This document shows, one piece after another, positions 14,707 to 22,524 of a DNA stretch of 24,636 nucleotides. Location: contig JAEZAD010000198.1 of the NCBI GenBank assembly GCA_023430565.1, positions 1 to 24,636 of the forward strand, given 5' to 3'. A program made the position numbers and the translations under genes. The notes below the pieces were generated by a model, which made no database searches, had not been told where the DNA came from, and worked only from the letters and a program-made list of their open reading frames with translations. Numbering within the stretch: the stretch's first letter is position 1; the number at the start of each line of letters is the position of its first letter. The stretch is from Verrucomicrobiota bacterium (GTDB lineage Bacteria > Verrucomicrobiota > Verrucomicrobiia > Opitutales > Opitutaceae).

Positions 14707-16530
14707 TTAAATGCGGCGGCCGAGGAGAACTTCCTCGAGGCTGGCGATGGTGGCGGTGAGCTGACCGGTCTCTTCGGCGATGGCGGCCGAGGCGGTGGCG
14801 TTGTCCTCGGCGATGGCGGCGTTCTTCTGCGTGATGGTTTCCATCGAGCGGCTGCCGGTGTTGATGTGCTGCATGTTGGTCAACATCTGTTCGGATGCGG
14901 TTTGAATGAGGCGCATCGAGCCGGCGGAGGCGGAGGCGTTGGTCTCGAGATCGCGGAGGGCCTCGGCGACTTCCTTGGTAAGCTGGTCGCCCCGGACAAT
15001 GGCGGCGCGGGATTCGTCGACCAAGCGGCCGGTTTCGGCGGTGGCGTCGGCGGCGCGTTTGGCGAGGCTGCGAACTTCGTCGGCCACGACGGCGAAACCG
15101 GTGCCGGCGGCGCCGGCGCTGGCGGCTTCGATGGAGGCGTTGAGGGCGAGGATGCTCGTTTGAAACGAAATTTCGTTCATCGTTTTCACGATGCGGTGGG
15201 TGGCGTTGCTCGAGTCCGAGATCTTCTGCATCGTCGCGGTGAGCGCGGACATCGTCTGGCGCGATTCGGCGGCGAGGGTGTTGGTCTGACCCATGTGATC
15301 GACGGACTGACGGGCGGCGTCGACGTTCTGTTGATTGACCGACGTGAGCGTGACGAGGGCGGCGCCGGTTTCCTCGAGTCCGGCGGCTTCGCTGGCTGCG
15401 CCCTGGGCGAGGCGTTGGGCGGCGGCGGTGGAGGATTTCACGGCGGCGGAGATCGCCTGCACGCCCTCGTGCAGACCGGCGAGCGCGGCGCGGACGACGC
15501 GATCGATGCGCCGGATGACGAGGGCGGCGACGACGAGGGAGACGAGGGCCAGCGCAGCGAAGAAAAGGAGGCGGTGGCGGAGGTCGCGCGACACGGCGGC
15601 GCGTTGGGCGGCGAGGACGTCGCGGAGTTCGGAGAGGAGATGCGGTTCGACGCGGGCGAGGAGTTGGTTGCGTTCGGCGGTGGCGGCGGTCCAGCGCTCG
15701 CGCACCGGCGGAGCGAAGGGAACGGCTTCGGGCGAGGACATGTTGAAGGCAGCGGTCCTCAAAGTCTGAATACCGGCATAGGCGGGATCGGCGACGGTTT
15801 TTTGCCAGAAAGCGCGGAGCTCGGGGGGCGCCATGAGAGCGGCGTTGGACTCGAAATAGCGGACTTGGGAGGAGGCGTGGAGCACGCGCACGAATTCGCC
15901 GACGGTGAGCCGGTCGACTTCGAAACCGTGGGCGTAGCGGGTGCGCTCGACTTCGGCGGCGACGGCGAGGCGGCCGGACCAAACGAGGCCGTCGAGGCGG
16001 GAACGAAGCGGGGCGGAATCGGTGTGACCGTGCAAGGAGGTCATGAGCGCGAAGACCTGCTCGAAGACTTCGGCGTAGCGTGCGCGGTGGGTGGTGGCGT
16101 CGGGCGCGATGCGGGAAGCGTTGCGATCGTGCGCGGTGAAGAAACGGCGCGGTTCGGAGAGGTTTTCGATGTCGCGGCGCAGGGCGGCGGCCTCGTGGGT
16201 GACGGAGGTGGAAAGAAGACGGGCGACGCGCGGCGTGCCGAGGTGGTCGAAGAACCGCCGGGCGGCGGTGTCGGTGTCTTCGACGAGCTGCTCGAACGAA
16301 GTCGGATGACTGGGATTGTAGCGATCCCAGGTGCCGGCCTGTTCGGCGAGGAGAGCGCCGCGGAATGAGACGAGTTCGGCGGTGAGATCGACGAATTCGC
16401 CGGTGTGCTGCAGGGCGCGCGAGGCGAAGGCGAGCCGGACGATGGCGACGCCGGAAAAAATCAATGCGCCGGCGAGTGGCAGCGCGACCAGGAGGAGAAG
16501 TTTACGGCGGAGGGAAAGATGAAGTCTCAT
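14707..16530 (-). CDS. Methyl-accepting chemotaxis protein with NIT-like sensor, altered tip
   Basis: The 607-residue chemoreceptor has TM1 (about 9-32), a periplasmic region (33-318) that resembles a NIT sensor (SFRGALLAEQAGTWDRYNPS, then the EDTDTAARRF segment), TM2 (321-340) and a cytoplasmic signalling domain. No clear HAMP is seen. The hairpin tip is FQTSILALNASIEAASAGAA with GTGFAVVADEVRSLA. Relative to Tsr, the conserved R388 is S471, E391 is A474 and R394 is T477, which are trimer/CheW contact positions. A candidate methylation site is AAGLEETGAA. It lies 9 bp after its paralogue (16540-18462), so both form an operon. Confidence 0.88.
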   Translation of the reverse strand: MRLHLSLRRKLLLLVALPLAGALIFSGVAIVRLAFASRALQHTGEFVDLTAELVSFRGALLAEQAGTWDRYNPSHPTSFEQLVEDTDTAARRFFDHLGTPRVARLLSTSVTHEAAALRRDIENLSEPRRFFTAHDRNASRIAPDATTHRARYAEVFEQVFALMTSLHGHTDSAPLRSRLDGLVWSGRLAVAAEVERTRYAHGFEVDRLTVGEFVRVLHASSQVRYFESNAALMAPPELRAFWQKTVADPAYAGIQTLRTAAFNMSSPEAVPFAPPVRERWTAATAERNQLLARVEPHLLSELRDVLAAQRAAVSRDLRHRLLFFAALALVSLVVAALVIRRIDRVVRAALAGLHEGVQAISAAVKSSTAAAQRLAQGAASEAAGLEETGAALVTLTSVNQQNVDAARQSVDHMGQTNTLAAESRQTMSALTATMQKISDSSNATHRIVKTMNEISFQTSILALNASIEAASAGAAGTGFAVVADEVRSLAKRAADATAETGRLVDESRAAIVRGDQLTKEVAEALRDLETNASASAGSMRLIQTASEQMLTNMQHINTGSRSMETITQKNAAIAEDNATASAAIAEETGQLTATIASLEEVLLGRRI

Positions 16531-16539
16531 GGCCTCGCG

Positions 16540-18462
16540 TTATTCGCTGGCGACGGGTTCGAGGGAGGGTTCCGGTTTGCGCGAGGGAGACGCAGCCGGC
16601 CGGGAGGTAGTGGGAGTGGCGGGCGGCGGGGCGGCGGGTGCGGACTGGTCGAGAGCGATCAGATTTTCGAGGAGCGCGATGCTGGAGCCGAGTGCAGCGG
16701 TTTGAGTGTCGATGAACGCGGCGGTGGAGGCGTTTTCCTGCGCGATGGCGGCGGTTTGCTGCGTTTGCGTGTCGAGGTTGCGGGTGGCCGAGTTGATTTC
16801 GTCGATGCCGCGGACGAGCTCTTCGGTGGAGGATTGGATGCCGGTCATGCAGCCCGTGGCGGTGCGGGCCCGGGCTTCGACCTGCTGGAAGATCGCGTTC
16901 ACTTTTTCGCTGAGCGCGACGCCTTCGCCGGTGAGTTGGTGGGCGCCTTCGATGAGTTTGGCGATGGAAGCGGATTCGGTGGCGGCGCGCATGGCCATCT
17001 GGCGGACCTCCTCGGCGACGACGGCGAAACCGGCGCCGGCCTCGCCGGCGCGCGCGGCCTCGATGGAGGCGTTGAGCGCGAGCAGATTGGTTTGAAACGA
17101 AATCTCGTCGATGGTGCTGGCGATGTGCTTGGTCTGGCCGCTGGTGGTGGCGATCTGCTGCACGGCGGCGACGAGGTGGCGCATGGACTCGGTGGCGCGT
17201 TGCACGACGGCGTCGGTTTCCTTCATGCGCTGGGCGACGCCGCGGGCGTGCTCGGAATTTTGGCGGTTCGTGTTGGTAAGCTCCTCCAGCGAGGCGGCGG
17301 TTTCCTCGAGGGCGGCGGCCTGATGGGAGACGACCTCGGCGAGTTGCTTGCCGGCGTCGGCGCTCTGCGCGGTGACCTCGAGCATGTTTTGAATGCTTTG
17401 TTTCAACGAGAGAACGGCGCGGGCGACGGCGTGGAAGACGGCGCGGCCGAGCAGCCAGGCGACGGCGCCGGAGACGACGAGGACGCCGGCGAGGAGGGCG
17501 ATCATCCAGCGGCGTTCGTTGTGCACGCGGGCGATGTAATCGCGCGCGAAGGTTTGCAGCTCCTGGAGCACGTGGGGCTGCATGGCGACGAGGAGGGCGT
17601 AGCGTTTGACCTCGGTGAGTTCGCGCCAGGCCGGGAGGCCGGCGGGGTCGAAGCGGTGTTTGGTGGCGGCGTTTTCCTGGGCGAATTTTCGCACCATGCG
17701 ATCGGCCTCGAGATAGATCGGATCGGAGAAAAGTTTTTCGAAGTAGGGGCGGAGTTCGGGAACGGTGTTGGCGAGCAGGTGGCGCTCGACGTTGCGGCGC
17801 ATCTGGGTGGCGAACTCGGCGCCGGCGCAGTTATCCAACGTCTTGAAGCTGCCGAGCTCGTGTCCCCAGCAATACATGCCGGACTCGGTGGTGGCGTTGT
17901 TGTGGAGGTCGGCGCACCAGATGAGCGTCTGGATGCGGAGGCGGATGGGGAGCTCGCTGGATTCGTTGACGAGAGCGCGGATGGTGTTGCCGAGCGGGCC
18001 GGCGAGGGCGGTGTAGACGTTGTTGTTGATGGTGCGCGCTTCGCGGTCGTCGCCGGGGCGGCGGGCGAGGTAGTAAGTGCGGATGGCGGGAATCTGCTCG
18101 TAGAGCTTTAGCGCTTCCTCGAGATGGGTGGTGAAGGCCTGGTTGCGCACGGCGGCCTTGGCGCGCGGGAGATTGGCGCGGATTTTGGCGACGAGTTGCT
18201 CGCTCTCGTCGATGTGGCGCTGGTAAGTGGCGGAGGCGTTGGGATCGATGTATTGGGCCCACGAGGACGTGTATTCGAGGCCCATGAGGATATCGAAGCG
18301 GGCGACGTCGGTGGCGATGTCGATGAGGTCGGCGATGCGGGAGAGTTCGCTGGCCTTGCTGGAGAGCTGGCGGACCTGAAAAATGGCGAACACCGTGGCG
18401 CCGACGAGGGGCGGCAGCACCATCAGCAGCATGGAGCGGCGAAGTCCGGAGAGTTTCGTCAT
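16540..18462 (-). CDS. Methyl-accepting chemotaxis protein with NIT-like sensor and Cys/His cluster
   Basis: The 640-residue receptor starts at ATG 18462; an ATG at 18516 adds 18 residues that look non-native. It has TM1 (11-31), a periplasmic domain (32-318) of NIT-like character (DILMGLEYTSSWAQYIDPNA) and TM2 (320-339). The signalling domain has a canonical tip, FQTNLLALNASIEAARAGEA followed by GAGFAVVAEEV. The periplasmic domain has C183, H187, C198, H201 and C212 close together; its paralogue has none of these. Candidate methylation sites are AALEETAAS and SLEELT. The last about 35 residues are Pro/Ser/Ala rich and end VASE, with no NWETF-like CheR-docking pentapeptide. First gene of the receptor operon. 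Confidence 0.9.
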   Translation of the reverse strand: MTKLSGLRRSMLLMVLPPLVGATVFAIFQVRQLSSKASELSRIADLIDIATDVARFDILMGLEYTSSWAQYIDPNASATYQRHIDESEQLVAKIRANLPRAKAAVRNQAFTTHLEEALKLYEQIPAIRTYYLARRPGDDREARTINNNVYTALAGPLGNTIRALVNESSELPIRLRIQTLIWCADLHNNATTESGMYCWGHELGSFKTLDNCAGAEFATQMRRNVERHLLANTVPELRPYFEKLFSDPIYLEADRMVRKFAQENAATKHRFDPAGLPAWRELTEVKRYALLVAMQPHVLQELQTFARDYIARVHNERRWMIALLAGVLVVSGAVAWLLGRAVFHAVARAVLSLKQSIQNMLEVTAQSADAGKQLAEVVSHQAAALEETAASLEELTNTNRQNSEHARGVAQRMKETDAVVQRATESMRHLVAAVQQIATTSGQTKHIASTIDEISFQTNLLALNASIEAARAGEAGAGFAVVAEEVRQMAMRAATESASIAKLIEGAHQLTGEGVALSEKVNAIFQQVEARARTATGCMTGIQSSTEELVRGIDEINSATRNLDTQTQQTAAIAQENASTAAFIDTQTAALGSSIALLENLIALDQSAPAAPPPATPTTSRPAASPSRKPEPSLEPVASE

Positions 18463-18744
18463 TCGAAGTTGGGGCGAAAGAAGGCCGGGGTGGGGGCGTC
18501 GGCCGATGTGCCGCATTTATCATCGGCACGTTAGGGAGGCGCTAGAGGAGAATTGCGTGTGGGAAGGCGGTGAGAGGGGCGCGGGCGAGCGTGAATGCGC
18601 AGGAGCAGGCAGAAATGCGGAGCTGTTGCACACGGGCTGCAGTGCGGGCGGAGACAGGATTTGACTCGTAGGGGCGCGAGTTTTTTCTCGCAGGCTCTCT
18701 CCGGCAGATTCCCCCGCAGAGTCACACACGCACCCAGCAGAGCG
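18463..18744. other. Divergent intergenic region between receptor and cheR-kinase operons
   Basis: This 282-bp gap separates the two sensory operons and must hold both promoters. Visible structure is limited to a hairpin with GCGAG (18676-18680) and CTCGC (18687-18691) around six T residues. No convincing -35/-10 pair or operator was found. The cheR frame is open through its 3' half but shows no family sequence there. Confidence 0.5.
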
Positions 18745-19626
18745 ATGAAGTTCGAACATGTGTATTTCCATGGCATTTCCACGGCGCCGGGCCGGGACGT
18801 TCGCGCTTGGAAAGGCGAGGGGCGGCCGGCGGGGCGGGCGTCGGGGACGTGGGACGGATCGCCGGCGGACCGGGCGTTTTTCGAGTCGCTCCTGGCGCGC
18901 GCCGAGCTGCCGGCGGCGGCGTATCGGCGGGGGGCGTTGAACCGGCGACTGCCGGCGTGCCTGCGAATGTTGCGGGTAGCGAACGCGGCGGAGGCGGAGC
19001 GTGCGGTGGCGGCGCAGCCGGAGGTGGCGCCGCGGCTGTTGAGTCTCGTGCTGCTGGGCGTGACGGATTTTTTTCGAGATCGCAGCGTGTTTGAGCAGCT
19101 GCGGGGCGCGGTGCTGCCGGAATTGCTGGCGCGGCATGCGCGGCTGCGCGTGTGGAGTGCGGCGTGCTCGAATGGCCAGGAGCTTTATTCGGTGGCGATG
19201 CTGCTGGAACGCGCTGGGCGGCTGGCGGACTGCGAACTGCTGGGCACGGACTGTCGCGTGGAGGCGATCCACGAAGCGCGGCGGGGCGTGTTTCGAATGG
19301 AGGACGTGGAGCGGATGGACCCGGAGTGGCGTGAGGCGTTTTTCGGCGAGGCGGGGCCGGGGGCGATCGAGCCGCGGCTGCGCGATGCGGCGCGCTGGAA
19401 AGTGGCGAATCTATTTCGGACGGTGGAGCGCGGGCCGTGGCATTTGATCCTGTGGCGGAACATGGCGATTTATCTGGAGAACGAGCGCGCGGAGGAGATC
19501 TGGACGCGGCTCTTCGACCAGCTGGCGCCGGGTGGATTTTTGATCGCGGGGAAAGCGGATCATCCGCCGAAATGGCTGCCACTGACGCGCGTGGCGCCGT
19601 GTGTTTATCAGAAGCGGGGCAGGTAG
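18745..19626 (+). CDS. cheR: CheR-type chemoreceptor methyltransferase
   Basis: The 293-residue enzyme would transfer methyl groups from SAM to receptor glutamates. The fold is recognisable: an N-terminal helical part (PADRAFFESLLARAELPAAA), LLGVTDFFRDRSVFEQL (103-119), the SAM site VWSAACSNGQELYSVAML (136-153), LLGTDCRVEAIHEARRGVF (165-183) and LILWRNMAIYLENERAEEIW leading into LAPGGFLIAGKADH. Compared with E. coli CheR, FCRN is LWRN and GHSE is GKAD. ATG 18745 is preferred over an earlier ATG at 18595, whose extra 50 residues are not CheR-like. The kinase gene follows after 3 bp. No cheB is in the window. Confidence 0.88.
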   Translation: MKFEHVYFHGISTAPGRDVRAWKGEGRPAGRASGTWDGSPADRAFFESLLARAELPAAAYRRGALNRRLPACLRMLRVANAAEAERAVAAQPEVAPRLLSLVLLGVTDFFRDRSVFEQLRGAVLPELLARHARLRVWSAACSNGQELYSVAMLLERAGRLADCELLGTDCRVEAIHEARRGVFRMEDVERMDPEWREAFFGEAGPGAIEPRLRDAARWKVANLFRTVERGPWHLILWRNMAIYLENERAEEIWTRLFDQLAPGGFLIAGKADHPPKWLPLTRVAPCVYQKRGR

Positions 19627-19629
19627 AGC

Positions 19630-21816
19630 ATGAAAAGCAGCCAACAACCTTCGGAAGTGACGACGACGGCTGTCGTGCTGGCGATTACGATCGTCTGGGG
19701 GTGGTTGCGGCTGGCGGCATTTGCGGATCTGCCGATGCCGTTGAGTTTCGTGATCCCGATGCTGGTGTGCGTGTGGACGCGACGGACGTGGCAGCTTTGG
19801 GGGATGGCCGCGGTTTTCGCGGTGCTGGCGGTGTGGAAGTATTTTCATGTGGCCGCGGACGGCGCGATTCCGCTGGCGGAGACCCGGCTGTTCTATGGCA
19901 CGACGCTGGTGAACGTGGTGGTGGGCGCGGTGGCGGTGCAGCTGATCCTGGCGTTGAGGACGAAGCTCGATGTGCAGAACGAGCGGCTGCGGGAACAGTA
20001 TGCCGAACTCGAGGCGCAGTCGGAAGAATTAGCCCGGCAGAACGAGGAGATCAAAGTGCAGTCGGAGGAGCTGGCGCAGCAAAACGAGGAGATCGAATCG
20101 CAGTCGGAGGAGCTGGGCGGGCAAAACGAGGAGCTGCAGCACGCGAACGAGCGGCTCGCGATTCGCGAGGAGATTTTGCAGAGCTTGCTGGAAGTTTCGC
20201 GGATGCCGGAAACGGGGCTGGAGGCACTCGCGGACGTGTGCCGTCGTTCGCTGCATGCGATTGGAAAACCGGCGGAGTGCGTCGCGGTGTTGCGGATGGA
20301 TCCGGACAAACTGCGGTTGAAAGCGCAGGCGGCGGGGGCCGGGATCCGCGGGGTGCCGGCGGAGTGGCCGCGCGAAGGATCGATCGCGGGGGTGGTGCTG
20401 GCGGCGAAGAAGACGGCGTATGTATCGGATTTCGAAAAGCAGCCGGAGCTGATGGCGCCGTTCACGCGCGGCGACAGCGTGAGGTCGGTGCTCGCGACGC
20501 CGTTGCGGGTGGCCGGTGCGCCCTACGGGGTGGTGCTGGCGTGCAGTTCGCAGCCGTCGCACTGGTCGGAGGAGCAGTTTCACATTCTGGAGTGGATCGC
20601 GGCGCAATGCGGACTGATTGCGGAGAGCATCCGGTGGCAGCGGACGGTCGCGGAGCGGACGCGCGGGATCGAGGCGGCGAATCGCGCGAAGGACCAGTTT
20701 CTGGCGATGCTTTCGCATGAACTGAGGACGCCGCTCACGCCGGTGCTGGCGGCGGCGGGCTTGCTGGAGCGCGACGAGCGAATTCCGGAAGACGCGCGCG
20801 AGGACCTGCAGATGATCCGGCGCAACGTCGCGATTCAAAGCCGGCTGATCGACGACTTGCTGGACCTGACGCGCTTGGAGCGGGGCAAACTGAAACTCGA
20901 CGCGCAGGCGCTCGATGTGGCGACGCTTCTGCAGGAGACGGCGGCGATCGTCGCCGGCGATCTGGATGCGAAGGACCAGCGGCTGACGCTGGAGTTGGAC
21001 GGCGCCCAAGACTGTCGCGTGGCGGGAGACGGACCGCGGTTGCAGCAGGTGTTTTGGAATCTGTTGAAGAACGCGAACAAGTTTAGTCCGCCGCAGACGG
21101 CGATCGTATTGACGGCGCGGCGGGTCGCGGGGACGGAACCGCGCGTGCGCGTGGAGGTGAAGGATGCCGGAATGGGAATCGAGCCGGACGACCTGCGCAG
21201 GATCTTCCAGCCCTTCGAGCAGGTCGAGCGGCGCGGCAAGCAGCGCGGGAGCGACGGCGGACTCGGGCTGGGGCTCGCGATCGCGAAGGCGATCGTGGAA
21301 ATGCATCAGGGGACGATCACCGTGTCGTCGGAGGGAGCCGGGCGTGGTGCGACGTTTGGGGTGGAGCTGCCGCTCCTGGGTGAACAGTCGCCGGAGCTGC
21401 CGAAGATGACGACGACGCGGAGCCCGTTTCAAAACGGGGCGAGCGAGAATGCGCTGCAAATTCTGCTGGTGGAAGATCACGAGGATACGGGGCGGGTGCT
21501 GGCGCGGCTATTGCGGAACGGCGGCAACATGGTCGATTACGCGCGGACGGCGGGGGCGGCGTGGGACCTGTTTCAAAAAGCGGATTATTCGCTCGTGATT
21601 TCCGATTTGGGCCTGCCGGACGAAAGCGGGTTGCAGTTGTTTCGCCGGATGCGTGCGCGCCGGCCTGATCTGCCGGGGGTGTGTCTTACCGGCTACGGTT
21701 CGGAGGAGGATCTGCAGTCCTGCCGCGAGGCGGGATTCTCGGAGCACCTGACGAAGCCGGTGGACATGCAACGGCTGCATGCGGCGATCGCGCGAATCGT
21801 CGGGCGGGAGCGTTGA
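19630..21816 (+). CDS. Hybrid sensor histidine kinase with coiled coil, GAF and receiver
   Basis: The 728-residue protein has four hydrophobic segments (about 12-31, 36-51, 55-75, 88-110). Next comes a charged coiled coil (112-178), a GAF-like domain (about 183-332), HisKA with FLAMLSHELRTPL (phosphorylated H363), and an HATPase with WNLLKNANKFSP (N481), DAGMGI (512-517) and GGLGLGLAI (543-551). A C-terminal receiver has D616, phosphoacceptor D659 in VISDLGLPD, T687 and K709. The coiled coil contains three 14-residue repeats. The membrane part has almost no periplasmic loops, so it may sense within the membrane or cytosol. No DNA-binding output domain is present. Coupled with cheR (3-bp gap). 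Confidence 0.92.
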   Translation: MKSSQQPSEVTTTAVVLAITIVWGWLRLAAFADLPMPLSFVIPMLVCVWTRRTWQLWGMAAVFAVLAVWKYFHVAADGAIPLAETRLFYGTTLVNVVVGAVAVQLILALRTKLDVQNERLREQYAELEAQSEELARQNEEIKVQSEELAQQNEEIESQSEELGGQNEELQHANERLAIREEILQSLLEVSRMPETGLEALADVCRRSLHAIGKPAECVAVLRMDPDKLRLKAQAAGAGIRGVPAEWPREGSIAGVVLAAKKTAYVSDFEKQPELMAPFTRGDSVRSVLATPLRVAGAPYGVVLACSSQPSHWSEEQFHILEWIAAQCGLIAESIRWQRTVAERTRGIEAANRAKDQFLAMLSHELRTPLTPVLAAAGLLERDERIPEDAREDLQMIRRNVAIQSRLIDDLLDLTRLERGKLKLDAQALDVATLLQETAAIVAGDLDAKDQRLTLELDGAQDCRVAGDGPRLQQVFWNLLKNANKFSPPQTAIVLTARRVAGTEPRVRVEVKDAGMGIEPDDLRRIFQPFEQVERRGKQRGSDGGLGLGLAIAKAIVEMHQGTITVSSEGAGRGATFGVELPLLGEQSPELPKMTTTRSPFQNGASENALQILLVEDHEDTGRVLARLLRNGGNMVDYARTAGAAWDLFQKADYSLVISDLGLPDESGLQLFRRMRARRPDLPGVCLTGYGSEEDLQSCREAGFSEHLTKPVDMQRLHAAIARIVGRER
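20017..20142 (+). repeat. Three 42-bp tandem repeats within the kinase coiled coil
   Basis: Each unit encodes QSEEL-x-x-QNEE[IL]-x-x, 14 residues or two heptads (residues 130-143, 144-157, 158-171). DNA and protein copies are close but not identical. In-frame expansion or contraction would change coiled-coil length without breaking the frame. Confidence 0.85.
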
Positions 21817-21935
21817 GACGCGGGGGGACGCAAGCGTCGGGCAGTTGGAGAGCAACGGACGCGCGGAGGCGTCAAAAGCCGGCTAAACCAGGCGCGTTTG
21901 CTACATGAGCGCGGGGCGCGGGCGATAGGAAGCGC

Positions 21936-22343
21936 ATGAAGGAAATCCGCTGGCTGGCGGGCATCTGGGTGGCGCTGTGGGGCGCGACGGTCGCGGGCGC
22001 AACGCCGACGTGGGAAGGTTTGAAAGCGGGATTGGAGCCGAATGAGGTGCGCGGGCTGTTGGGCGAGCCGCTGATGATCAACGGGGGGCGGGGATTCGAG
22101 GTGTGGATTTACGATGAGCAACGCGAGGTCGTGTGGCTGCGCGGCGTGGTGGTGGCCTGGACGGCGCGGGATGTGGCGGCCGATGCGCGCGGGCGCGACA
22201 TGGACCTGCGGGGTTTGGCCAAGGCCAGGGCGGAGAAGGCGAAAGCGGTGGTGGAGAAACAGAAAGTGTATGTGCCGCGATCGGAGCAGAATTTTGGATA
22301 CGAGAAGAGCGCGACGGGCCGGATGAAATTGCGGGCGTTTTAG
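21936..22343 (+). CDS. Secreted BamE/SmpA-like small protein
   Basis: The 135-residue protein has a signal peptide (about 1-22, ending VAGA). Residues 25-75 resemble the BamE/SmpA/OmlA fold: WEGLKAGLEPNEVRGLLGEP, then FEVWIYDEQREVVWLRGVVV. That is the usual G-x4-V-x2-LLG-x-P with a following W-x-Y strand. Unlike true BamE it has no Cys, so it is not a lipoprotein. The C-terminal part (80-135) is basic, helical and Ala/Lys rich. A TAGGAAG ribosome site lies 5 bp before ATG 21936. The role in outer-membrane assembly is speculative. Confidence 0.65.
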   Translation: MKEIRWLAGIWVALWGATVAGATPTWEGLKAGLEPNEVRGLLGEPLMINGGRGFEVWIYDEQREVVWLRGVVVAWTARDVAADARGRDMDLRGLAKARAEKAKAVVEKQKVYVPRSEQNFGYEKSATGRMKLRAF

Positions 22344-22396
22344 CGAGAGGGGGAGGAGGAAGGTGAGGGACATCCACGCGCTGGCGCTCGCGGCGA

Positions 22397-22454
22397 CCGG
22401 GAGTGGTCAACCCCTCGCTGGCACTCCCGGCGACGTTGCGGAGGCTTGCAACGT
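22397..22454 (+). promoter_or_regulatory. Two adjacent hairpins in the leader of the Nramp-like gene
   Basis: CCGGGAGTG (22397-22405) pairs perfectly with CACTCCCGG (22422-22430). Two bases later ACGTTGC (22433-22439) pairs with GCAACGT (22448-22454). They lie 71 bp before the ATG of the transporter gene. They could be a cis-regulatory element in the mRNA leader, an operator, or a dispersed repeat. I cannot match them to a known riboswitch class. Confidence 0.4.
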
Positions 22455-22524
22455 TTGGGGGGCTCTGGCGTCTGTTCTTCGCATCGTTTCCCTGCTGCGG
22501 CGGCGCGGCGGTTTCCCCCACACC

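Noticed and set aside
14866..18111. Long plus-strand frames opposite the two chemoreceptor genes
   Set aside because: Gly/Ala/Asp-rich low-complexity shadows of clear receptor genes; no family motifs.
18676..18691. Hairpin GCGAG-TTTTTT-CTCGC as a terminator
   Set aside because: The T-run is in the loop, not after the stem, and no gene ends upstream on that strand.
18595..18744. Upstream in-frame start for cheR
   Set aside because: The additional 50 residues are basic and not CheR-like; they translate the promoter region.
20017..20142. CRISPR-like direct repeats
   Set aside because: The units are contiguous, in frame and encode heptads of a coiled coil; there are no spacers.
22363..22524. 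Upstream extension of the Nramp-like frame
   Set aside because: The extension translates the hairpin leader and has no homology-like character; ATG 22525 gives a normal N-terminus.
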